A DNA stretch of 64,000 nt from Phyto melanocephala (lineage: Eukaryota > Arthropoda > Insecta > Diptera > Rhinophoridae). Shown in pieces: positions 56,598 to 64,000 of this stretch. The position numbers and the translations under genes were made by a program. Numbering within the stretch: the first letter of the stretch is position 1; every line of letters starts with the position of its first letter. Under the pieces are notes generated by a model. It did no database searches and was not told where the DNA came from. It worked only from the letters and a program-made list of their open reading frames with translations. The stretch covers positions 64,876,685 through 64,940,684 of the forward strand of contig OW799236.1 in assembly GCA_941918925.1 (NCBI GenBank). Reading direction: 5' to 3'.

Positions 56598-59110
56598 TTA
56601 TTTGACGTAATCGCGCGACTTTGTAGGATAGTCAGTCATGGCCTTAAGAAACAATTTTTCGCCATTTAATTTCAAAAAAAATGTATCACACGATCTAAGG
56701 GTTTTTATTAAGGAGTTTGATGGCTTACTTAGCCCACCTTCATTTAAATGGCTAACCCATGAATATGTCGATTCCTCTAGATCGTTAGCTACAAGGTGTG
56801 AGTTTACATTCTTTAACTTGTGGCAAATATATTCAGCTAAGTTCTCTAAACCGCCATACTTCAGGTTTTCTAACTCGGTTTCCTTACTTACCTCTTTTAT
56901 GTCTTCTTGAATTTCAGTATTAATACTCTTCAAAAATTCAAATCTTTTGTTTTAAATTGTATGTTGAAATTTACCTGTTAAAGAGTCTTCTGTTACTTCT
57001 AAATCGGGCGTATTGTCAACCTCCACATTTGCGTTGTTACTTAAAATGCCTTCATTGTACCCCAGAATATATGACCAAAACCTATGTTTAAATTCTAGAC
57101 GATCGGGGTGATCGTGAAGTCCGCCTTTCGATCTAATTATACCAAAAAAGTTTTCCAAAACATCCTGATTAAGGCGATACGTTAAAATATATTCAATATT
57201 ATATCTGTTTTTCAATTCAGTATGCATGATTTTTAAAGCGTTGATTGATTGAATGATGCCTGTGCCATTTTAATTAAACATTTAAAAAAAAAATATAATA
57301 TTATACCTTTTTGAAATGGTAACATAGTTTTTTTTCCAATAACACAGATCTCTAACATCATTTGCGACATATTATTTAAGATCTCATTTTCTATATCTAG
57401 TGCTAAGCCATTTGCGTGAAGTCACTTTCGTGTGTCTTGTCTTGGAACTCTTGAATTTAAAATATCAAACCAGTCATTTGTCTAGTAACGGAAAATCACA
57501 AAAATAATTTTGCTTTTATTTAAAAAAATAAGTCATTACCAGTTTAAACAATTCACTACATTCGCTCCAATTTTGATTACTCAAATATCTTAAACTGGCA
57601 ACTCGCGTAATAGATTGTGCAACTGTATGTGAGAAAAGTTTGGTAGCCATTTTAACCTTCTGTCTTCCAACTCCAACCACATTTAAATTCTGTGCTGATA
57701 TTTTATATGTGATCTATAAATCATCGGATTGGAGAGACAGACGATTCAAAATTACATCTTTTTTAACTTTCTTGTTATAAATGATAAATCCACTATCAAT
57801 AAAATGATTTCTCACCAGTTTGATCAGATGTGGAACATCATTGAACACAAATATTTTTTGTGTCGTCGTACAAAAACCTGGAAATTTAATAATACAATAA
57901 TAACAATTTCATAGATGCGTATTTGTATAGAACGTACCAAGGATTATTAAAATCTTCTTCAAGTTCATTAAACAGTTTTCTATTTCCACCACCTAAATCG
58001 CATACAATTGCCACAATTGTGAAGCCACACTGCTTCATTGTCTTCAATATATTAAATAAAATTGGTTTTGACATTGGGCAATCGTAGTCATAATATATTG
58101 GTTGCTTCCACTTTGCAATTAAACCTTATGCTCAAATAGACAGACGTTGTATAAAAACCATTGAAGCTGATGTAATAACTTACCTCTCAGCAAAGCCACC
58201 TGAATGTAATTAGCTGATGCTAGCATAGAGTCTGTTGACTTGTCATAGCAGTACGTTTTTTTCGCCTTCATTTCGTCAAAACTTAATACACAAAGCTTAT
58301 CTGTTTCTGACAGGCTTCAAAATACCTGTTGACATATCTAATTTTTGAGACCATTCTTGCAAGAATTAAAAATAGGGAAAAGGAAAATGTTTTTTCCTTA
58401 ACAACTTGTAAGCCTTGGCGCTTGTGGAATACAAAGTGATTGCTTGGGCAACATCTGCTTCTGTAAAGTTTTGTCTTTTATCGCCGTTTTTAAGTTTTTT
58501 TATTTGGCCTTTAGTAAACAAACAACTTAATGATTTTTCTAGATTTACGTTTGCAAAACTAAGGCACTGAACTCGACGAGACAAATTTTTTATTGTGATA
58601 GCAGTTTGGCTTTGTAGCATTTTTAGCATACCATTATTCTGGCGCAATGAATATCTAGAAATAATCTTAAATAAGTTTTTTTGGAATTTTTAACAGCTTA
58701 CATACATTTTCATTTCTAAAGTTTTTATGTGCTGTTGTAGACTACCTTTTTTAATGTCGGTCGTCGTTAGAGTACTTTCTCGTCGCATGTTACATTTGGA
58801 ATTTCAACATCATTACAAATTTCAACTTCATTTGAAAATTCAAGTTCATTTGGAATCTCTATGGTCGGAACTGCTCCCGGTTTTAATTTAGGTGCACGCC
58901 GATTGCTAAATCCTATACATAATTATTAAGTAATCAACTTAAAAAAATGTTACTTTTGGTAACTTACCCAGTTAAAATTTAAGATTTCTTTCAAAATCCT
59001 AATGTTTAAAATGTAAGGCTCAAATTTTCTCATTTTTAAGTTTTAATCGATTGCAAAACTTTACCCAAGACTTCCTTTGTGCTTCATCTTTCGGGAAACT
59101 GTAGAACGAT
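56598..59110 (-). pseudogene. P-element-like (THAP/RNase-H-fold) transposase pseudogene with five short introns
   Basis: Read right to left: a THAP-type zinc-finger remnant (FPKDEAQRKSWVKFCNRLKL), PKLKPGAVPTI, FTKGQIKKLKNGDK, a YSTSAKAYKLLRK block, LCVLSFDEMKAKKTY, AKWKQPIYYDYD, TIVAIVCDLGGGNRKLFNEL, IFVFNDVPHLIKLVRNHF, GRQKVKMATKLFSHT and LTYRLNQDVLENFFGIIRSK with GGLHDHPDRLEF. This is the P-element/THAP9 order, a cut-and-paste transposase. GT-AG introns restore the family sequence at 57260-57306, 57482-57539, 57878-57937, 58125-58183 and 58655-58705 (47-60 nt). In-frame stops at 57422, 57714 and 58366 and frameshifts (near 58290 and 58790) kill it. TIRs were not found. Confidence 0.88.
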
Positions 59111-59927
59111 ACAGCTATAGGAATAAGTGTTAGAACTACATTAAAAACACCCAAAATTAGAATTTTTTTCACAAAGATTCTTTGTTTTTTTCCTCTTTAA
59201 TTATTCTTTTATTAGAACTTTTTAACACACTTCACTTAAATTTTATATAATTTTTTTTTTATGTTTTTTGTTAAATTTAAAGCGTTAATCGTTTTATTTT
59301 TAAGAACCGATGTAAATTTTTTTTTAAACTGTCAAAGTAATTTTGATTGCTGGGTTGCCAACTCTCATAGAATACATACATTTTTCGCAAGAAATTGTAA
59401 TTTTTAAATATGAAATAGACTTGGCATCCATTAAAATGGAACTAATACGTCACCTAACGGGAAATCATGCGCACCGCGTAATCTTTAGTCTATCATTCTT
59501 GCACCATTACTACCTGAAAGTCTTAACCCAATAAGACCTGAACTGATTTTGTAAAATTTTTAGAGCTAGCTTTTTTTCACTCACTAATTTCTAACAATAC
59601 TTTGAATCTTAACATTTTTCGTAATTTTCACATACACATTATAACTGTTAACAAAACTCATTACAAAGAGTGTTAGAAACTATAATTTCATTCTGTTGTA
59701 AGTAGAGTCCTGCATAAATGATACTAAATCGAAAAATTGCATACTGTTGAATGTGAGTACTGTGTGTTGCTATCTTTGGAACACAATGTAAACTTCTATG
59801 TTCATTATTCTTTGCATTCAGTCATATGTTGTTTGTTAAAGGCTATAATACACGGTATGTTTTTTACAACTGACTTTAAAATTTGTGAGACATATGTAAA
59901 TCTACATGTTTGTCAAAATTGTACTCC
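59111..59927. other. AT-rich spacer, possibly 5' flank of the P-like element
   Basis: The first THAP exon and a 5' inverted terminus are expected here but cannot be identified. Other ORFs show no known domain. Confidence 0.4.
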
Positions 59928-59929
59928 TA

Positions 59930-60346
59930 CACCTACACAAAATCTAGTACTTAAGGGATTTTGAGCGAAATCTACCAGATTTCCCATACAAAACGAAATC
60001 TACTTTGCCACTAGATTTTGGCAAAATCTACTTAAAATCTAGTACTACTTCGTGATGCAACTGTGGTTTTTATTAAATTGTACTAAAATATACTACGCTG
60101 CACACAGAAAAATTCAATCATAATATATAAGGTGGTTGCAATTACACAAGTACTTTATTGTTTACATTGCTTTTATATGGAGTTTGAATTTTCGAGAAGA
60201 AGAACATAGAGATCCTCTCAGACCACCTTGTAACTAAGTATATTGTTTTGAAAACGAAATCTTGCAAAATGTCAAAAAACAGTGGTATAAACGGTTTAGA
60301 TTTTAATAAAGATTTTAAATCAAATATACTAGATTTCGCTCAGGTG
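59930..60346. mobile_element. MITE with TA duplication (417 bp)
   Basis: The left end CACCTACACAAAATCTAGTA and the complement of the right end CACCTGAGCGAAATCTAGTA agree at 16 of 20 positions. TA stands on both sides (59928-59929 and 60347-60348). A second AGCGAAATCTA block lies near 59965. It has no ORF. TA target and size suit a Tc1/mariner-related MITE. Confidence 0.65.
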
Positions 60347-60369
60347 TAAATGTAGTATTAAGCATGACT

Positions 60370-61085
60370 TTAGCGTTAAGTACCTTTTTGCTCGCCCATA
60401 ACATTTTTAGTCTCACCTGGAACTAATAGTCCTTGATTGAACAATCCTACCTTCATAAACGTAGAAAATACAAAAAGTACCATAAAAATTCAAAAAAGTA
60501 CCTTTTTGCTCGCCCATAACATTTTTAGTCTCACCTGGAACTAATAGTCCTTGATTGAACAATCCTACCTTCATAAACGTAGAAAATACAAAAAGTACCA
60601 TAAAAATTCAAAAAAGTACCTTTTTGCTCGCCCATAACATGTTTAGTCTCATTTGGAATCAATAGTCCTTGATTGTACAGTCCTACCTTCATAAACGTAA
60701 AAAATACAAAAAGTACCATAAAAATTAAAAATAGTACCTTTTTGGTCGCCCATAACATTTTAAGTCTCACTTGGAATCAATAGTCCTTGATTGTACAGTC
60801 CTACCTTCATAAACGTAGAAAAAAACAAAAAGTACCATAAAAATTCAAAAAAGTACCTTTTTGGTCGCCCATAACATTTTTAGTCTCACCTGGAATCAAT
60901 AGTCCTTGACTGTACAATCCTACCTTTATAAACGTAAAAAATACAAAAAGTACCATAAAAATTCAAAAAAGTACCTTTTTGGTCGCCCATAACATTTTTA
61001 GTCTCACCTGGAATCAACAGTTCTTGATTGTACAATCCTACCTTTATTAACGTAGAAAATACAAAAAGTACCATAGAAATGCGAA
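60370..61085. repeat. Tandem array, six units of about 117 bp
   Basis: The units start near 60388, 60505, 60622, 60739, 60857 and 60974. They contain CGCCCATAACATTTTTAGTC, TCAATAGTCCTTGATTGTAC and ACAAAAAGTACCATAAAAAT. The period is a multiple of three, so minus-strand ORFs here are artefacts of the repeat. Confidence 0.9.
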
Positions 61086-61378
61086 AAAGTACATTTTTGG
61101 TCCAAGTTCCAAGTTTACAATGTTCAAATATCTATGTAACAAAATATTTTAATAGACATGATTTAAAGTCAGGCATAAAAGTAATTTTGTTCTAAAAAGT
61201 ACCAAACTCTTTTCCCGATTTTTCCCCTTTCTACTCTGTTATGAATGTGTTTCAATTTTTACCAAATTACATAATTTTTTATGTCTGGTGAAATCCTAAT
61301 TAAAATTTTTGTGAAAATTGGCCGTCTAATTAGGAATTATATACATTTTGCGTAATTTTCCCCTTTTTGGTACCTTTT

Positions 61379-62059
61379 TATACCCTTCACCTGTGGTGCA
61401 CAAGGGTATATATAGCTTTGTCATTCCGTTTGTAATTTCTACAATTTTCATTTCCGACCCCATAAAGTATATATTTTCTGAAAGCTTATGAATAGAGGAG
61501 TCGATTAAGCCCTGACCGTCTGTCCGTCTATCCGTCTGTCCGTGTGTTGGTTGAAATCAACTTTTAGAAGCAACTATATGTTCCTCAGATCTGTATATGG
61601 TATTAATCTCTTGGAAATATCCAGGAATGAATCGCTATTGAAATTCAGTACAATCGCCCCATAACTTTCTGAGATATGAGCAAAAAACCACGACCACCTC
61701 GTTTTTTTTCACAATTACAACAACAACATACATACATAGATACATGTAAAAAACATACCAAACAAAAAAAATTACAAAAAAAAAAAATATTAAAAATAAG
61801 AAAAAAATAATAAAAAAAACTACAAAAAAAAATTTTAAAAAAATTTAAAACAAAAATTTAAAAAAATTTTAAAAAAATTTAAAACAAAAATTTAAAAAAA
61901 TTTTTGAAAAATTTTTCGATGCCACATTTATTCTAACGTGTACGTATGCACGTATTTTATATAGGATGAATGGTGATACAAACAATTGTTATTGCATGAC
62001 TACACGTTGTGAAGGGTATATAAGATTCGGCACGGCCGAATATAGCACTGTTACTTGTT
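61379..62059 (+). mobile_element. DINE-1-like element, subfamily A2, complete
   Basis: The 5' end TATACCCTTCACCTGTGG then TGCACAAGGGTATATAT, with a body carrying GAAGCAACTATATGTTCCTC, distinguishes A2 from A1. The 3' hairpin and TTACTTGTT end are shared with A1. It is inserted in the Helitron-like element. Reference for the A2 halves at 36.9-37.2 and 40.1-40.5 kb. Confidence 0.88.
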
Positions 62060-62139
62060 TATCTCCAAAAAAGTTTAAAAAAATTTTACCTAAATAATTG
62101 TCCATATTCTATTAGGAAATAATAATTATCAAATTTTGT

Positions 62140-62277
62140 CACATTTATTCTAACGTGTACGTATGCACGTATTTTATATGGGATGAATGGTGATACAAAC
62201 AATTGTTATTGCATGACTACACGTTGTGAATGGTATATAAGATTCGGCACGGCCGAATATAGCACTGTTACTTGTTT
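62140..62277 (+). mobile_element. DINE-1-like 3' fragment (duplicate of neighbouring copy)
   Basis: CACATTTATTCTAACGTGTA through the hairpin to TTACTTGTT repeats 61923-62059 almost exactly, including the odd CACATTTATTC start. It looks like a local duplication or a truncated insertion, not an independent full element. Confidence 0.75.
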
Positions 62278-62507
62278 TTTTGTGCAAATTAATACTTTTT
62301 GAATTTAATTTGTATAATTTTTAGCTTAGCAGATATAAGATTACCGATTTTACCCGTTTTTACCCCCTTAAAGAACGAATTTCCAAAAATCCCTTCTTAG
62401 TGGTGCTATACATTGTAGCTCTTTGCGTTTGGGCTGTGCGATGATGAATCAGTCAGTCAGTCACGTTACTCTTTTATATATACATACATATATAAATAGC
62501 TAGATAG

Positions 62508-63924
62508 ATAACCTTCACACAGTGAAAAAGGGTATATATATGTATATAGCTTTGTCATTCCGTTTGTAGTTTCTACAATTTTCATTTCCGACCCCATAAA
62601 GTATACATTTTCTAAAAGCTTATGAACAGAGGAGTCGATTAAGCTCTGTCAGTCTGACTGTTTGTCCGTGTATATGTTGAAATCAACTTTTTGAGGCCCC
62701 CGATATCGCCTGGATCCGCGGGAGCAGATCGGTATTGAAAATCAGAAAAAACGGTACATAAACAACTGAGATATAAGGAAAAAACCGCCACCACCTCGTT
62801 TTTTTCACAATAACAACAAAATACATACATACAGACGTGGTATACTGGTTAGATTAAACGTGGCATCGAATCCCAGCTGAGCCAAACAAAATTTTTTTTT
62901 ATTTTATATATTATTTATATTTTTAATTTTTTTTTTATTTTTATACCCTTCACACAGTGAAAAAGGGTATATATAGGTTTGTCATTCCGTGTGAAATTTC
63001 TACAATTTTGATTTCCGACCCCATAAAGTTATATTTTCTGAAAGCTTATGAATATGGGAGTCGATTAAGCCCTGTCAGTCTGTCCGTCTGACCGTCTGTC
63101 CGTGTGTATGTTGAAATCAACTTTTTGAAGCCCCCCGACATAGGTTGGACCCGGGTAAGGTATTAAAATATCAGAAATATAGTAGATCGGTATTGAAAAT
63201 CAAAAACATCGGTACATAAACAACTGAGATATGAGCAAAAACCCACGACCACCTCGATTTTTTTTCACAAAAACAACATTACAACAACAACATACATACA
63301 TACAAACGTGTATACTGGTTAGAGAAAACGTGGCATCGAATCCCAGCTGAGGCAAAAAAAAAATTTTTTTTATTTTTTTTTTATTTTTTGTTTAATATAT
63401 ATATTATTTATATTTTTATTATTTTTTTTTTATTTTTTTTTTCACATATTTTTTTTTGTTTTATATTTATTATATATATTTTAATTATTTAAAAGAAAAA
63501 TTTTTTTTTTTTAATTTTTTTTTAAATTTTTTTTTTAAATTTTTTTTTTTAAATTTTTTTTTAATTTTTTTTTTTAACATACATACGTAAATTTATAATT
63601 TTACAATGGGATGTTTTTATATATGTATGTTTTTTATATGTATGTACGTATATCATATGGAATGGTGATACAAACTACTGTTATTGCATGATTACACGTT
63701 GTGAAGGGTATATAAGATTCGGCACGGCCGAATATAGCGCTTTTACTTGTTTTATTTATTTTTTTTAACCATACATTTGTACATACGTAATCTCAATTAA
63801 TTAATTTTACAATGGGATGTTTTTGTATACATATGTATGTACGTGTTTCATATGAAATGAATTGTTATTGCATGACTACAAGTTGTGAAGGGTATACATT
63901 ACGAATATAGCACTCTTTCTTGTT
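62508..63924 (+). mobile_element. DINE-1-like element (A1), split by another copy
   Basis: The 5' half runs 62508 to about 62940 (AACCTTCACACAGTG; terminal TATA degraded). The 3' part runs 63753-63924 (GAAGGGTATACATTACGAAT, hairpin decayed, CTTGTT). A second full copy occupies 62943-63752 in the AT-rich core. The decayed ends of the outer copy fit its greater age. Confidence 0.8.
62943..63752 (+). mobile_element. DINE-1-like element (A1), nested, complete
   Basis: TATACCCTTCACACAGTG at the 5' end and TTCGGCACGGCCGAATATAG...TTTTACTTGTT at the 3' end. The body matches the 45.7- and 55.4-kb copies. Target: AT-rich core of the outer copy. Confidence 0.9.
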
Positions 63925-63954
63925 TCATATTTTGTTTTTGTCCTTTTGTCTTTT

Positions 63955-64000
63955 TATACCCGCCACCAAAAAAATGGTGGGGGTATATTCATTTTGTCAT
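63955..64000 (+). mobile_element. DINE-like family B, 5' end (leaves at right edge)
   Basis: TATACCCGCCACCAAAAAAA followed by GGTGGGGGTATATTCATTTT equals the complement of 8140-8185. The rest is beyond the window. Confidence 0.85.

Larger units (their letters stand above)
60360..62490 (-). mobile_element. Helitron-like element with 117-bp tandem repeats, pierced by DINE-1-like copies
   Basis: On the minus strand the right end reads TATATATAAAAGAGTAACGT followed by GACTGACTGACTGATTCATC, an insect Helitron-type 5' start. The body contains the tandem array at 60370-61085 and single-copy parts homologous to 1200-1650. DINE-1-like insertions at 61379-62059 and 62140-62277 interrupt it. The 3' end is not identified. 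Confidence 0.5.

Noticed and set aside
56638..56910. Plus-strand ORF of 90 codons
   Set aside because: It is the antisense shadow of the C-terminal exon of the P-like transposase pseudogene.
60413..61074. Minus-strand ORFs with repeated GTFCIFYVYEGRIVQ
   Set aside because: They are translations of the 117-bp tandem array, not protein genes.
1..64000. tRNA, rRNA, snRNA genes and riboswitches
   Set aside because: No cloverleaf with A/B boxes, rRNA core sequence or other structured RNA was recognised apart from the hammerhead-like motif; a model-based scan was not possible here.

Overview
The window looks like repeat-rich, gene-poor DNA from a higher fly (Diptera, probably a calyptrate such as a blow fly or muscid). 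This is an inference. It rests on very high A+T content and on many copies of a DINE-1/INE-1-like Helentron-related element, with TATACCC...GGGTATA subterminal repeats, the phrase ACCCCATAAAGTATATAT and a TTCGGC...GCCGAA 3' hairpin ending in CTTGTT. DD41D mariners, P-like, hAT-like, Penelope-like and Helitron sequences are also present. No intact host protein-coding gene, rRNA or tRNA was recognised. Almost everything that can be named is a transposable element (TE), usually dead and often nested.

Layout. 0-5 kb: a DINE-1-like 3' end, a degenerate repeat field related to the one at 60-62 kb, a solo mariner end and unassigned AT-rich DNA. 5.1-10 kb: a Helitron end, then a nest (a DINE-1-like element holding a second DINE-like family, which holds a mariner), then a Helitron 3' part with internal tandem repeats. 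10-13.5 kb: two mariner relics and a Tc1-like element with minisatellite-like termini. 13.5-17 kb: mostly non-repetitive DNA with the only sequence resembling a host 5' exon or promoter (about 15.1-15.95 kb, minus strand). 17-19 kb: miniature inverted-repeat elements (MITEs) with target-site duplications (TSDs), one inside another, and a mariner relic. 20-25 kb: three Helitrons; one carries a helicase remnant split by a hAT-like MITE with a perfect 8-bp TSD, and one sits inside a DINE-1-like element. 25-28 kb: an inverted-repeat element, a pogo-like end and AT-rich DNA.

27.8-40.9 kb is the most striking part. It reads as one DINE-1-like element opened by two more. The first contains an 8-kb satellite (39-bp unit) bounded on the right by a hAT-like terminus. 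The second contains a nearly intact but 5'-truncated Penelope-like retroelement (reverse transcriptase plus GIY-YIG endonuclease) with a hammerhead-ribozyme-like core in its 3' region.

41-53.6 kb: a mariner interrupted by a MITE with a perfect 8-bp TSD, Helitron and DINE fragments, a TE-associated pseudogene, two TIR (terminal inverted repeat) elements without visible transposase, a mariner MITE and a non-LTR gag relic. 53.7-64 kb: a Helitron end, DINE-1-like copies, a decayed P-element-like transposon with five short introns, a small TA-flanked MITE, and a Helitron-like region with 117-bp tandem repeats pierced by DINE-1-like insertions.

The elements do not form a pathway. What links them is insertion history: AT-rich centres of DINE-1-like elements are repeatedly used as landing sites, and clean TSDs allow the order of several events to be read. 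The best candidates for something new are the growth of a hAT-MITE internal repeat into an 8-kb satellite, and three short-TSD MITE families sharing an ATCAGGT-containing terminus.
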